Part shown: one piece after another, positions 8,718 to 19,339 of the stretch
Position numbering within the stretch: the stretch's first letter is position 1
How the letters are laid out: every line of letters begins with the position of its first letter
Assembly (NCBI RefSeq): GCF_018860705.1
Contig: NZ_JAHKQA010000064.1
Span: 1-59,462 of the forward strand
Length of the DNA: 59,462 bases
Direction: 5' to 3'
From: Citreicella sp. C3M06
Lineage (GTDB): Bacteria; Pseudomonadota; Alphaproteobacteria; Rhodobacterales; Rhodobacteraceae
The notes under the pieces: model-generated
Told to the model about the DNA's origin: nothing
The model's database searches: none
The model's input: only the letters and a program-made list of their open reading frames with translations
Translations under genes and position numbers: made by a program

Positions 8718-9393
8718 CGCCCGCCGGGCAGGCACGCGGCTGGTGAGCATCGGCATCGGCGTGATCACGGCGCTGCTGGTCGGCACGGCGGCGGTGTTGA
8801 TGCTGACCCTGCCCGGAGCCAATGCCTTCAACGACCGGGTTGAGCGCATCTTTGTGCAGAACGATGCGCTGACCGGGCAGGGTGAGGTCAAGCTGCTCGA
8901 GATCCTTGCGCAGTCGGGCACTGTCTTTGCCGATACGCTGACCAGCTACCGCATGGTCATTCTGGTTCTGCTGCTCTTTGCCGCCGCGCTGCTGGTGGCG
9001 GCGCTGGTCTGCCTTGTCATGCTGGTGACGCTGAACCGACGGATGGCGCAGATCGAACGATCGGGGATTCAGGTCAGCTCGCTGATCATTTCGCGCGAGG
9101 AAAACACCGTTTACCTCAATACCATGGGGTTCAAGCTGACCGAGGCGATGATCGAGACCCTCGCGGTGCTTGCCGAGGCCCGCATGGATGACGAAATGCT
9201 GTCGGGGATCGAGGTCGAGGCGATGATCTCGGGCAAACCCGCCTCTGACTGCGAGGAATCCGCCGGGGCGATGCGCATCAAGCGGCTGCGCGACGGGCTG
9301 GGCAACCAGATGGTGAGCGAGCTTCTGGTCAAGACCATTGCGCGCAAGGGCTATGTGCTGGCCATCGACAAGGACGTGATCGAGGTCGTGTGA
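8695..9393 (+). CDS. Membrane-anchored winged-helix protein (ToxR/CadC-like in principle, N-terminal membrane domain)
   Basis: A 232-residue protein with two transmembrane helices (about 17-39 and 87-113) separated by about 47 residues, then a C-terminal domain (about 128-225) that reads like an OmpR-type winged helix: NTVYLNTMGFKLTEAMIETL, an RIKRLRDGLG segment, and LLVKTIARKGYVLA matching the recognition helix and GY wing. GTG at 8695 is chosen because AGAAGG lies 9 bases upstream; an ATG two codons earlier would be too close. The order membrane-then-wing is reversed relative to ToxR and CadC. Its DNA-binding role is inference from pattern only. Confidence 0.7.
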   Translation: MSSTSVTDARRAGTRLVSIGIGVITALLVGTAAVLMLTLPGANAFNDRVERIFVQNDALTGQGEVKLLEILAQSGTVFADTLTSYRMVILVLLLFAAALLVAALVCLVMLVTLNRRMAQIERSGIQVSSLIISREENTVYLNTMGFKLTEAMIETLAVLAEARMDDEMLSGIEVEAMISGKPASDCEESAGAMRIKRLRDGLGNQMVSELLVKTIARKGYVLAIDKDVIEVV

Positions 9394-9547
9394 CGCCCCG
9401 CGCGTCTGAATGAGCGTTCAAAACCGCTGGCAGCGCGGCGAAACCGGCAGGAAAACCGCAGAGAATCACGCGCACAGTTGCAACCGGGCGGGATAGAAGG
9501 CACACATGAGGTCGGATTTCCCTGTCTTCCCGGATACTATCGCTCCC

Positions 9548-10213
9548 ATGGCAAAGCTCTATCATGTGCCGCTGTCGCCGTTCTGCCGCAAGGTCAGGCT
9601 GAGCCTTGCCGAGAAGAAGATCGAGTGCGAGCTGATCGAGGAGAGGTATTGGGAAAAGGGCAGCGATTTCATGCGCCGCAACCCGGCGGGCAAAGTGCCG
9701 GTGCTGCGCATCGACAACAAGATCATGTCCGAAAGCGCCGCAATCTGTGAATGGCTCGAGGAAAAGTACCCCGAGCCGCCGCTGATGCCGCGCTCGGCCG
9801 ATGCCCGCTACGAAGTGCGCCGCATCGTCAGCTGGTTCGACGACAAGTTTCACAATGAGGTGACGTCGAAGCTGCTGTATGAACGGGTGAACAAGAAGAT
9901 CATGAAGGCAGGGTTCCCGGACAGTGGCAACGTCAAGTCCGGTGCCAAGGCGATCAAGTATCACATCGACTACATGGCGTGGCTGCTGGATCACCGGCGC
10001 TGGCTGGCGGGTGATGTGATGACGCTGGCGGATTTCGCCGCCGCGGCGCATCTGTCGTCGCTCGATTATATCTCGGATGTGGACTGGAACCGCAGCCAGA
10101 CGGTCAAGGACTGGTATGCGAAGATCAAGTCGCGCCCTGCGTTCCGCAATATCCTTGCTGATCAGGTGTCGGGTTTTCCGCCGCCGCCGCAATATGCCGA
10201 TCTGGATTTCTGA
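9548..10213 (+). CDS. fzlA: Glutathione S-transferase-fold protein, FzlA-like
   Basis: A 221-residue GST-fold protein: thioredoxin-like N-terminal domain (LYHVPLSPFCRKVRLSL, about 4-20, and KVPVLRID/ESAAICEWLEE) and an all-helical C-terminal domain. It ends with a proline run and YADLDF. In alphaproteobacteria this form is known as FzlA, which binds FtsZ and is needed for septal constriction and does not act as a classical GST. The assignment to FzlA is by general resemblance, so an ordinary GST remains possible. An ATG at 9506 would add 14 residues but has poorer context. Confidence 0.72.
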   Translation: MAKLYHVPLSPFCRKVRLSLAEKKIECELIEERYWEKGSDFMRRNPAGKVPVLRIDNKIMSESAAICEWLEEKYPEPPLMPRSADARYEVRRIVSWFDDKFHNEVTSKLLYERVNKKIMKAGFPDSGNVKSGAKAIKYHIDYMAWLLDHRRWLAGDVMTLADFAAAAHLSSLDYISDVDWNRSQTVKDWYAKIKSRPAFRNILADQVSGFPPPPQYADLDF

Positions 10214-10216
10214 TCG

Positions 10217-10290
10217 CGAGGGCAGAGGGGGGCCAGCCCCCCGCCTTCGGCTCCCCCCGGGATATTTCGGGCCAGAAGAAGGGCCGGGCG
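10217..10290 (+). repeat. GC-rich palindromic intergenic element, copy 1
   Basis: A 70-80-base element with GAGGGCAGAGGGGGG, then CCAGCCCCCC, a small hairpin (GCCTTCGGC), a C-run (CTCCCCCCGG), GATATTT, CCAGAAGAAG and GGGCGCG. Copies with the same order lie at 23044 and 49598. Complementary G and C runs can fold into a hairpin between fzlA and queG and may act as a terminator. The 3' part lies directly against the GTG start of queG. Confidence 0.85.
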
Positions 10291-10291
10291 C

Positions 10292-11317
10292 GTGTCTTTG
10301 AAGGCGGCGCTTGTCGAGGAGGCGCGGGTGGCCGGGTTTTCGGCGTGCCGGGTGTGTCGGCCATGGGATGTGCCGCAGGCGGCGGGGCGGCTGGCGGCGT
10401 TTCTGGACGCCGGATATCATGGGCAGATGGGCTGGATGGCGGAGCGGACGGCCTGGCGGGGCGATCCGGCAGCGCTCTGGCCCGAGGCGCGATCGGTGAT
10501 CATGCTGGCAGAGAATTACGCGCCGCCGTTCGATCCGATGGAGATCGTTGGGCAGGGCGGGCGCGGTGCGATCTCTGTCTATGCGCAGAACCGCGATTAC
10601 CACGATGTGGTGAAGAAGCGACTCAAGCGGCTGGGGCGCTGGCTGATCGACCGGGCCGGGGGCGAGATCAAGGTGTTTGTCGATACCGCCCCGGTAATGG
10701 AAAAGCCGCTGGGGCAGGCGGCGGGGCTGGGCTGGCAGGGCAAGCACACCAATCTGGTGAGTCGTGAGCTGGGCTCGTGGTTCTTTCTCGGGGCGGTTTT
10801 CACCACGCTTGATCTGGAAACTGACGGGGCAGAGCGCGATCATTGCGGTTCGTGTCGAGCCTGTCTTGATGTCTGCCCGACGGATGCGTTCCCGGCACCT
10901 TATCAGCTGGATGCGCGGCGGTGCATTTCCTACCTGACCATCGAGCATTCCGGGCCGGTGGACGAGGCTTTGCGCCCGCTGCTGGGTAATCGCATCTATG
11001 GCTGTGACGATTGCCTTGCCGCCTGCCCTTGGAACAAATTTGCCCAGAGTGCCGCCGAGGTGAAATACCACGCGCGGGATGAACTGGTCGGGCCGTCGCT
11101 GGCAGAGCTTGCCACGCTGGATGACGCCGGGTTTCGGGCGCTGTTCTCGGGCTCGCCGATCAAGCGGATCGGGCGCAACCGGTTCTTGCGCAATGTTTGC
11201 TATGCCATTGGCAATTCCGCCGACCGGGCGTTGCGCCCCGCCGTGCAGGCGCTGTGCGACGAGCCGGACGAGGCGCTGCGCGACGCGGCGCGCTGGGCGG
11301 CGTTGCGCCTAAGCTGA
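10292..11317 (+). CDS. queG: Epoxyqueuosine reductase QueG
   Basis: A 341-residue cobalamin and iron-sulfur enzyme that reduces epoxyqueuosine to queuosine in tRNA. It has the N-terminal cobalamin-binding domain ([24 protein letters not shown]) and two [4Fe-4S] motifs: C185-x2-C188-x2-C191-x3-C195 (followed by PTDAF) and C238-x2-C241-x3-C245 (followed by PWNKF). A C-terminal HEAT-like region follows. The start is GTG, with the tail of a palindromic repeat (GAAGAAGG) acting as a possible ribosome site. Slightly short but within the family range. Confidence 0.95.
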   Translation: MSLKAALVEEARVAGFSACRVCRPWDVPQAAGRLAAFLDAGYHGQMGWMAERTAWRGDPAALWPEARSVIMLAENYAPPFDPMEIVGQGGRGAISVYAQNRDYHDVVKKRLKRLGRWLIDRAGGEIKVFVDTAPVMEKPLGQAAGLGWQGKHTNLVSRELGSWFFLGAVFTTLDLETDGAERDHCGSCRACLDVCPTDAFPAPYQLDARRCISYLTIEHSGPVDEALRPLLGNRIYGCDDCLAACPWNKFAQSAAEVKYHARDELVGPSLAELATLDDAGFRALFSGSPIKRIGRNRFLRNVCYAIGNSADRALRPAVQALCDEPDEALRDAARWAALRLS

Positions 11318-11320
11318 CCG

Positions 11321-11800
11321 TCAGCTGCGATCGTCGATCAGGACCGTCACCTGACCGCTGCCCGAAGCGTAGACCCCCAGCACCTGATCCGAGGTGACGC
11401 CATCGGCCTCTAGCGCCTCTGTCAGCAACGTATCGCCGTCGATGCGGGTCTGCAGCATGTCGAGCTGGGTCTGCGCGCGGGACAGGGCCGTATCCAGGGC
11501 CGCGTCATTGCCCGAGCCGGTGGAATCGCTCGGCAATTCGGTGATGCTGAGGGTTTCGATTTGGGTGCCTTCGGGCATGTCTTCCATCGGCACGGCGACG
11601 CCGTCACCGCTTAGGCTGCCAACCAGTTCGGCGAGCGTTTCGGGCGGCGGGGTCAGCGGGCTGTCGGCCTCGAGCCGGGCGGCGGCATCTGCTTGCGCCT
11701 GCGCGGTAAGGTTGTTGGCGGCTTGTGCGGCTGCGCCTGTGGCAAGGCTGGCGACGAGCAGTGCGGCAAGGGCAGTTCGGGAGGTGCTGCGGCTGGTCAT
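11321..11800 (-). CDS. Secreted/periplasmic protein of unknown function
   Basis: A 159-residue protein with a signal peptide (about 1-26, ATGAAAQA) and an acidic mature part rich in alanine, leucine and threonine, without cysteines in the mature region. A helical stretch ([20 protein letters not shown]) may be amphipathic; the end ([13 protein letters not shown]) looks like a beta hairpin. AAGGAG upstream supports the start. It is convergent with queG, leaving a 3-base gap, and divergent from msrB. No family recognised. Confidence 0.72.
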   Translation of the reverse strand: MTSRSTSRTALAALLVASLATGAAAQAANNLTAQAQADAAARLEADSPLTPPPETLAELVGSLSGDGVAVPMEDMPEGTQIETLSITELPSDSTGSGNDAALDTALSRAQTQLDMLQTRIDGDTLLTEALEADGVTSDQVLGVYASGSGQVTVLIDDRS

Positions 11801-11971
11801 AGTGAATGCTCCTTTGCGTGGGATGCAGACAAATGTCCGGCGTGGCCGGCGGGATCCCATGCCTTTGCGAGCTGGCGGCAGACTGCCGGAACAGGGGGGC
11901 GGAAGCGGCGGTCTGTCGCCACCGCGTACAGATCAGCGGGAACCCGCCCGCTCACGCCCGCGCGAGAAGCC

Positions 11972-11988
11972 TTTGCAAAAGATGCAAA
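11972..11988. promoter_or_regulatory. Operator-like inverted repeat upstream of msrB
   Basis: TTTGCA-AAAGA-TGCAAA is a perfect 6-5-6 inverted repeat, about 42 bases before the msrB ATG, in the 229-base gap between divergent genes. Its place fits a regulator site for msrBA. No regulator is identified. Confidence 0.4.
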
Positions 11989-12029
11989 CGCGCCCCATCT
12001 TGGACAGGACAGATCATGGAGGACCCCTC

Positions 12030-12476
12030 ATGGCGTATGAACGCAATCCCGACGTTGTGGCCGCGCTCGACCCCGAGCAGTACCGCGTCACGCAGGAAAA
12101 CGGCACCGAGCGCCCCGGCTCGGGCCAGTACCTGTCGAACAAGGCCCCCGGCATCTATGTGGACATCGTGTCTGGCGAGCCGCTGTTCGCCTCGGCGGAC
12201 AAGTATGAAAGCGGCTGCGGCTGGCCGAGCTTTACCAAGCCCATCGAGCCTGCGCATGTGATCGAGCTACGAGATGTCTCCCACGGCATGATCCGCACCG
12301 AAGTGCGCTCGACCCATGGCGATTCGCATCTGGGGCATGTGTTTCCCGATGGGCCGCAGGATCGTGGCGGGCTGCGCTATTGCATCAACTCGGCCTCGCT
12401 GCGCTTCATCCATCGCGACGACATGGAGGCCGAAGGCTACGGCGCCTATCTTCAGCAGGTGGAGGACGTGGCATGA
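12030..12476 (+). CDS. msrB: Peptide-methionine (R)-S-oxide reductase MsrB
   Basis: A 148-residue repair enzyme that reduces the R form of methionine sulfoxide in proteins. It shows GCGWPSF, the [10 protein letters not shown] loop and the catalytic cysteine C118 in RYCINSASL. The two CxxC zinc motifs found in many MsrB proteins are absent, placing this in the zinc-free subgroup. GGAGG lies about 8 bases before the ATG. The stop overlaps the msrA start (ATGA), so the two stereospecific reductases are made together. Confidence 0.95.
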   Translation: MAYERNPDVVAALDPEQYRVTQENGTERPGSGQYLSNKAPGIYVDIVSGEPLFASADKYESGCGWPSFTKPIEPAHVIELRDVSHGMIRTEVRSTHGDSHLGHVFPDGPQDRGGLRYCINSASLRFIHRDDMEAEGYGAYLQQVEDVA

Positions 12477-12979
12477 GCGAGCGCGCTGTTCTGGCCGGAG
12501 GCTGTTTCTGGGGCATGCAGGATCTGATCCGCAAGCTGCCCGGCGTCACCGGCACCCGCGTCGGTTATACCGGCGGAGATGTGCCCAACGCGACCTACCG
12601 CAACCATGGCACCCATGCCGAGGGCATCGAAATAATCTTCGACCCCGAGCGGATCTCGTTCCGGCAGTTGCTCGAGGTGTTCTTCATGATCCACGATCCG
12701 ACCACGCTGAACCGGCAGGGCAACGATCTGGGCACCAGCTATCGGTCGGGCATCTATTACGTTGATGACGCGCAAAAACAGGTCGCCGAAGAGCTAATCG
12801 GCGAAATCGACGCATCGGGGATCTGGCCGGGCAAGGTCGTGACCGAGATCGCGCCGGTCGGGCCGTTCTGGGAGGCCGAGCCAGAGCATCAGGATTACCT
12901 CGAGCGCTTTCCTGCCGGGTACACCTGCCATTTCCCGCGCGAGCACTGGGTGCTGCCAAAGGCGAACGCAGCGGAATGA
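12473..12979 (+). CDS. msrA: Peptide-methionine (S)-S-oxide reductase MsrA
   Basis: A 168-residue partner of MsrB acting on the S form. The catalytic cysteine C11 is in GGCFWG, followed by the [15 protein letters not shown] and HAEGIEI segments. The second half has the [11 protein letters not shown] motif and the [10 protein letters not shown] helix. The signal-peptide-free start suggests a cytoplasmic enzyme. A hairpin terminator follows within 5 bases of the stop. Confidence 0.96.
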   Translation: MSERAVLAGGCFWGMQDLIRKLPGVTGTRVGYTGGDVPNATYRNHGTHAEGIEIIFDPERISFRQLLEVFFMIHDPTTLNRQGNDLGTSYRSGIYYVDDAQKQVAEELIGEIDASGIWPGKVVTEIAPVGPFWEAEPEHQDYLERFPAGYTCHFPREHWVLPKANAAE

Positions 12980-12983
12980 TCTA

Positions 12984-13010
12984 CAGGGGCGTTGAGGCGC
13001 CCCTGTCTTT
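12984..13010 (+). terminator. Rho-independent terminator after msrBA
   Basis: Stem CAGGGGCG / CGCCCCTG with a six-base loop, followed by TCTTT. It lies directly after msrA on the same strand. Confidence 0.75.
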
Positions 13011-13018
13011 GACGCAAC

Positions 13019-13088
13019 AATGCGTTTGCCATCATTGCTTCGGGCGCCGCCTTGACGGGGTGAGCTGACATTCATGGCAAACGCCATT
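13019..13088. promoter_or_regulatory. Widely spaced inverted repeat in the msrA-fadH gap
   Basis: AATGCGTTTGCCAT at 13019-13032 and ATGGCAAACGCCATT at 13074-13088 are inverted copies differing by one base insertion, about 41 bases apart. They occupy the first part of the 349-base gap before fadH and could be a pair of regulator half-sites or a DNA loop anchor. The rest of the gap (13089-13310) shows no gene; AAAGGAG precedes the fadH ATG. Confidence 0.4.
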
Positions 13089-13238
13089 CTTGGGGGGCGC
13101 AGCACATCGTTCTCCCTCGCGGTCGTCGCCTCCGCCACCCAGCTGCGCTGAGCGAAGGAGTGTGCTGACCCCGGCCTGTCATTTCCACGGCTGTCGCAAG
13201 ATGTCGGCCCCCCCCGGCGGCACGGTGTGCGGCGCTGA

Positions 13239-15332
<2,094 letters not shown>

Positions 15333-15422
15333 CTCACGCAGGCGTTATCGACGGTTCTGGAACGTGGCCCCCTCCTTTCGGCGTTGTCCCCGCAACTGAA
15401 AGACACTGGAAGGAGGCTCACG

Positions 15423-15983
15423 ATGGCCAAGATCACCGAAGCAAAGATCCTCATCATCTCCACCAACGGGTTCGAGCAGTCCGAGCTTGAATTCCCCCGA
15501 GATCAGCTGCGCGCCAAAGGCGCAGAGGTGCATGTCGCCACGCTTGACGGCAAGGCGATCACGGGCTGGGAAGGCACTGACTGGGGCCGCGAGGCCGAGG
15601 CAGACCTTGCGGTCGAGGATGCGGATGCCACGAAATATGACGCGCTGGTCATTCCCGGTGGCCAGATCAACCCGGACATCCTGCGCACCAAGCCCGAGGT
15701 CATCGCCTTGGTGCGTGCCTTCGCCCATCAGGGCAAGGCCATCGCGGCGGTCTGCCATGGCCCCTGGGTGCTGATCGAAGCAGAGATCGTCGCGGGCCGC
15801 GAGATGACCGGCTACCCGTCGATCCGCACCGATCTGAAAAACGCCGGGGCGCGCGTGATGGATGTTCCTGTCGCTTGCGACAGCGCGATCATCACCAGCC
15901 GCTCGCCGGATGACCTTGAGGCATTTGTCGCCAAGATCGTCGAGGAGGTCGAGGAAGGCCGCCACAACCAAAAGGCAGCCTGA
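15423..15983 (+). CDS. PfpI/DJ-1 family protein (class I glutamine amidotransferase-like)
   Basis: A 186-residue alpha/beta protein of the DJ-1/PfpI group, with the nucleophile elbow AVCHGPW, the early acidic residue at FEQSELEFPRD, and the pattern YDALVIPGG. Members have been described as proteases, deglycases or stress proteins; the exact activity is uncertain. AAGGAGG sits about 8 bases before the ATG. A strong terminator follows, so it is probably a single gene. Confidence 0.9.
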   Translation: MAKITEAKILIISTNGFEQSELEFPRDQLRAKGAEVHVATLDGKAITGWEGTDWGREAEADLAVEDADATKYDALVIPGGQINPDILRTKPEVIALVRAFAHQGKAIAAVCHGPWVLIEAEIVAGREMTGYPSIRTDLKNAGARVMDVPVACDSAIITSRSPDDLEAFVAKIVEEVEEGRHNQKAA

Positions 15984-16008
15984 CGCATCGGCACGACGCT
16001 ATCGAGCG

Positions 16009-16041
16009 CGCCGCGTCCCTTTCTGGGGCGCGGCGTTTTTT
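16009..16041 (+). terminator. Rho-independent terminator after the PfpI-family gene
   Basis: A GC-rich stem (CGCCGCGTCCC / GGGGCGCGGCG with one G-T pair), a five-base loop and a run of six T. Confidence 0.88.
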
Positions 16042-16198
16042 GCGCCGCCGGGCGGTTTCCGACGGTCCGACAGTGCGCCAAGAATTCCCGCCATTGTCGC
16101 GCCAGCGTCCCAATCGTGCCCGAATTGCCCCGCATAGCTAGTGTCCAGCGGAGCGATGAAGCCGTTCCATTCAAGGCAAGTACGATGAAGGAGACGGG

Positions 16199-17104
16199 AT
16201 GGATCGCCTGACCGAGATGGAGGCCTTTGCCATGGTGGTGGACCAGGGAGGCTTCACCGACGCGGCAAAGAAGATGGGCATCTCGAAATCGGCGGTGTCC
16301 AAACACGTCTCATCGCTCGAGGCCCGGCTTGGGGCGCGGCTGTTGAACCGCACCACCCGGCGGGTGTCCCCGACCGAGATCGGGCTGGCCTATTACGACC
16401 GGGCCCGGCGGGTTCTGAACGACGCGGGCGAGGCGGATGCGCTGGTGACGTCGATGCAATCTGCGCCCTCGGGGCTGCTGAGGATCTCGGTCGCGACCGA
16501 TTTCGGCGTCAACCATCTGTCGCCAATGCTTGGGGAATTCCTCGCGGATTTCCCGGACATCACCGTGAACATGGTGCTCAACAATCGTTATGTCGAGCTG
16601 ATCTCGGAAGGCTTCGACATGGCGTTGCGCATCGGCGAGCTTGAAGACAGCACGCTGCGGGCCCGCAAGCTGACCGAAACCACCAAGCGGATGATCGCCT
16701 CGCCCTCGTATTTCCAGAAATACGGCCGGCCGATGCGCATCGACGATCTCAACGAACACAAGCTACTGCATTATTCCAACCAATCCTCGGGCAATGTCTG
16801 GAAGGTCACCGCGCCGTCGGGCGAAAAGCGTCAGGTGCGCACGGCGGGCTGGCTGTCGGTGAACGACGGGCAATCGTTGCTGAATGCCTGCATCGCCGGG
16901 CTGGGCATCGCCTACCTGCCCTCCTACCTGTATTCCGAGGCGATGCGGGATGGCCTTGTCGTCGATGCCATCCCCGATCTGCCCGTCGAAACGCAAGGCA
17001 TCTACGCCGTCTATCCGCCGGGTCGGTTTACCCAGCCCAAGGTGCGCGCCTTCATCGATTTTCTCGCCCATGCCTTTGCCGACAAGGGCCCGACCAACTG
17101 GTAA
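16199..17104 (+). CDS. LysR-family transcriptional regulator
   Basis: A 301-residue LysR regulator: N-terminal winged helix-turn-helix (FTDAAKKMGISKSAVSKHVSSLEARLG, about 20-46, then RLLNRTTRR) and a two-lobed effector domain (residues about 90-295). GAAGGAGA precedes the ATG. Sequence style (SKSAVSKHV, RTTRRVSPTE) is of the CrgA/AaeR branch. No divergent target gene adjoins it; its targets cannot be told from context. Both flanks have terminators, so it stands alone. Confidence 0.93.
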   Translation: MDRLTEMEAFAMVVDQGGFTDAAKKMGISKSAVSKHVSSLEARLGARLLNRTTRRVSPTEIGLAYYDRARRVLNDAGEADALVTSMQSAPSGLLRISVATDFGVNHLSPMLGEFLADFPDITVNMVLNNRYVELISEGFDMALRIGELEDSTLRARKLTETTKRMIASPSYFQKYGRPMRIDDLNEHKLLHYSNQSSGNVWKVTAPSGEKRQVRTAGWLSVNDGQSLLNACIAGLGIAYLPSYLYSEAMRDGLVVDAIPDLPVETQGIYAVYPPGRFTQPKVRAFIDFLAHAFADKGPTNW

Positions 17105-17160
17105 GTAACTGCCTGACCTGACTGCTCTTCCTCATGTCTTGTTCGCCAAGACCTGACCTT

Positions 17161-17189
17161 CGCTCCGGCCTGGTGCCGGAGCGTTTTTT
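17161..17189 (+). terminator. Rho-independent terminator after the LysR gene
   Basis: A perfect nine-base-pair stem (CGCTCCGGC / GCCGGAGCG), a five-base loop and six T. Confidence 0.92.
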
Positions 17190-17264
17190 ACGTGCAGATG
17201 CTCTGGACCCGGACGGCTGGCCTGCTTAGATGCAAGGCGTTCACCTTATCGGAGCCTTTCCTCA

Positions 17265-18032
17265 ATGCGCCAGAGCCTCGCCCGGATCGTCGATCACCCG
17301 GTGACCCGGACGGTGATCATCGCGGTGATCCTGTTCAATGCCGTGATTCTGGGGCTGGAAACCTCGCCTGCGGTCATGGCGCAGCTTGGGCCGCTGATCG
17401 TGGCGCTGGATACCGCCTGCCTTGCGATCTTTGTGGCAGAGCTGACGGCCAAGCTGATCGCGCGCGGCGGGCGGTTCTTTCGCAGCGGCTGGAACATCTT
17501 CGATTTCATCATCGTCGGCATTGCGCTGGTGCCCGCCGGGCAGGGGCTGGCGGTGCTGCGGGCGCTGCGCATCCTGCGGCTGTTGCGCGTGGTGTCGGTG
17601 GCGCCGACGCTGCGCCGGGTGGTCGAGGGGTTCATCGCTGCGGTGCCGGGGATGGCCTCGGTGTTCCTGCTGATGGGGGTGATTTTTTACATCGCCGCCG
17701 TGATCGCGACAAAGCTCTTTGCCGCCACCTTCCCCGACTGGTTCGGCAGCCTTGGCGCCTCGCTCTACACTCTGTTTCAGGTGATGACGCTGGAAAGCTG
17801 GTCGATGGGCATCGTCCGCCCGGTGATGGAGACACATCCCGAAGCGTGGATCTTTTTCGTGCCCTTCATCCTGATCACCACCTTTGCGGTGGTGAACCTT
17901 GTGGTCGGCCTGATCGTCAACTCGATGCAGGATGCCCATGCCGAGGAATCCAACGCCGCCACATCCGACCACCGCGACGAGGTCATCGCCCGGCTGCGCG
18001 CCATCGAGGAACGGCTGGACAGGCAAAGCTGA
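17265..18032 (+). CDS. Bacterial voltage-gated sodium channel (BacNav/NaChBac family)
   Basis: A 255-residue single-domain ion channel with six membrane segments, acting as a homotetramer in the inner membrane. The voltage sensor S4 (about 97-120) has regularly spaced arginines R99, R102, R105, R108. The pore has a selectivity filter TLESWSM at 175-181, the high-field-strength glutamate E177 giving sodium selectivity, identical in these residues to well-studied BacNav channels. The C-terminal tail (about 235-253) is a short charged coiled coil that would hold the tetramer. CGGAG lies about 9 bases before the ATG. Single gene between a terminator and the YigZ-like gene. Confidence 0.95.
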   Translation: MRQSLARIVDHPVTRTVIIAVILFNAVILGLETSPAVMAQLGPLIVALDTACLAIFVAELTAKLIARGGRFFRSGWNIFDFIIVGIALVPAGQGLAVLRALRILRLLRVVSVAPTLRRVVEGFIAAVPGMASVFLLMGVIFYIAAVIATKLFAATFPDWFGSLGASLYTLFQVMTLESWSMGIVRPVMETHPEAWIFFVPFILITTFAVVNLVVGLIVNSMQDAHAEESNAATSDHRDEVIARLRAIEERLDRQS

Positions 18033-18095
18033 TCTGCGCCTGCCAGCGGGCGGCGCGGCATTGCCCGCATGGCGCGGCCCGGCTACACCGGGGCC

Positions 18096-18443
18096 ATGCG
18101 CACGCTCGACAACATCATCTCGGATCGCGGTTCGAAATACGCTGTTTCGGGCGCGCCCTGCGGCTCGGACGCCGAGGCCAAGCAGCTGATCAAGGCGCTT
18201 TGCCGCAAGAAGAAATTCGCCAAGGCCACGCATAACACATGGGGTCTGCTGCTAGAGAGCGGTCCGATCAAGAACGACGACGGCGAAAGCGGTGCGGGCA
18301 TGGTGATCTTGCGGATGCTGGAACGCGAGGGGCTGAGCGGCCATCTTGTCGTGGTGACCCGCTGGTACGGCGGCAAGCATCTTGGCGGCGACCGTTTCCG
18401 CCATGTGCAGGACGCGGTGCGGATGTATCTCGACACGCTTTAG
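18096..18443 (+). CDS. YigZ/IMPACT family protein
   Basis: A 115-residue protein of the UPF0029/IMPACT N-terminal kind: SDRGSKYAV near the start, KATHNTW, DDGESGAGMVIL, and VVVTRWYGGKHLGGDRF. It lacks the ferredoxin-like second domain of full-length YigZ, so it is a short single-domain form. The molecular role is not established. An ATG at 18069 would add nine residues; neither has a clear ribosome site. Its 3' end overlaps the stop of the minus-strand OmpA gene by four bases (convergent). Confidence 0.82.
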   Translation: MRTLDNIISDRGSKYAVSGAPCGSDAEAKQLIKALCRKKKFAKATHNTWGLLLESGPIKNDDGESGAGMVILRMLEREGLSGHLVVVTRWYGGKHLGGDRFRHVQDAVRMYLDTL

Positions 18444-19339
18444 GGCAGCAGGACCGCCTCGATCCGCCGGTTCGCCTCGCGCCCCTCGGGGGTCAGATTG
18501 CTGGCGATGGGCGCAAGATAGCCTACCCCTTCAGCCGAAACCTGCCCCTGCGCGACGCCCCGCTGCATCAGATAGCTCACCGCCGCCCCGGCGCGGCGTT
18601 TCGACAGCGCGGTGTTGGCATCAAGCGAGCCGACCGCGTCAGTGTGCCCGACAAAGACGATGCGCCGCGTGGGGTTGTCGCCCAGATACCCCGCCAGCGC
18701 GTCGAGCGAGGGCACATCGCCGCCCAGCTCGACCGAGCCGCTTTCGAACAGCAGATCCGGCAGCATCACGTGCCCCACCGCTTCCAGCTCTGCCGCGATG
18801 TCCGTGGGGGGCGCGATGGCAACCGGCGCGACCTCGGGCCGGGGCGCAATGGCCTCGCCCGCCTGAACAAGCTGAAGATAGCCCGCCGCGCCGGATTTGC
18901 TGGCCAGCAGGGTCACCCAGTCGCCCTTTTGCCCCCGTGCCGCCAGAAAGCGAAAGGCGGTCAGGTCGACATACATCTCGGGGGCGGGGATCACCTCGGT
19001 GCCAAAGCGGAAATCAAAGCCGCCGCAGCGCGTGGTGCGGCATTCGAACACCACGTCATAGCCCTGTGCCACCAGCCCGTCGCGCAGCGGAGACAGGATC
19101 TGCAAGGTGGTCAGATCGCTCGAGTCGATGCGCCATGCCTGCCGCAGGATGCGCCCTTCGACGACCAGATCCGGCACGCCGCTTTGGGTCCACGGCCCGG
19201 TCGGCACCGCATAGCTGCCCGGATCGCTCACCGTCTCGCTCATCAGTCGCGCGCCGCTCGGCAGCGCCAGATCGAGCGCCGCCGCCGGTCCCGCCAGCAG
19301 GACCAGAAGCGCCTTAGCGAGCCTGCGCGTGATAGGCAT
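18440..19339 (-). CDS. OmpA-family protein (peptidoglycan-binding)
   Basis: A 299-residue secreted protein: signal peptide (about 1-21), an N-terminal region (about 25-180) without a recognised fold but with two cysteines (ECRTTRC), and a C-terminal OmpA domain (about 190-299). The domain has LFESGSVEL, VGHTDAVGSLDANTALSKRRA and NRRIE, the residues that hold meso-diaminopimelate. It probably resides in the periplasm or outer membrane, tethered to the wall. It is the last gene of a four-gene minus-strand operon and overlaps the preceding gene by 26 bases. Confidence 0.88.
   Translation of the reverse strand: MPITRRLAKALLVLLAGPAAALDLALPSGARLMSETVSDPGSYAVPTGPWTQSGVPDLVVEGRILRQAWRIDSSDLTTLQILSPLRDGLVAQGYDVVFECRTTRCGGFDFRFGTEVIPAPEMYVDLTAFRFLAARGQKGDWVTLLASKSGAAGYLQLVQAGEAIAPRPEVAPVAIAPPTDIAAELEAVGHVMLPDLLFESGSVELGGDVPSLDALAGYLGDNPTRRIVFVGHTDAVGSLDANTALSKRRAGAAVSYLMQRGVAQGQVSAEGVGYLAPIASNLTPEGREANRRIEAVLLP

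Noticed and set aside
9329..11071. A 580-codon minus-strand open frame over fzlA and queG
   Set aside because: It opposes two clearly conserved genes and reads as low-complexity Arg/Pro/His-rich sequence typical of high-GC shadow frames.
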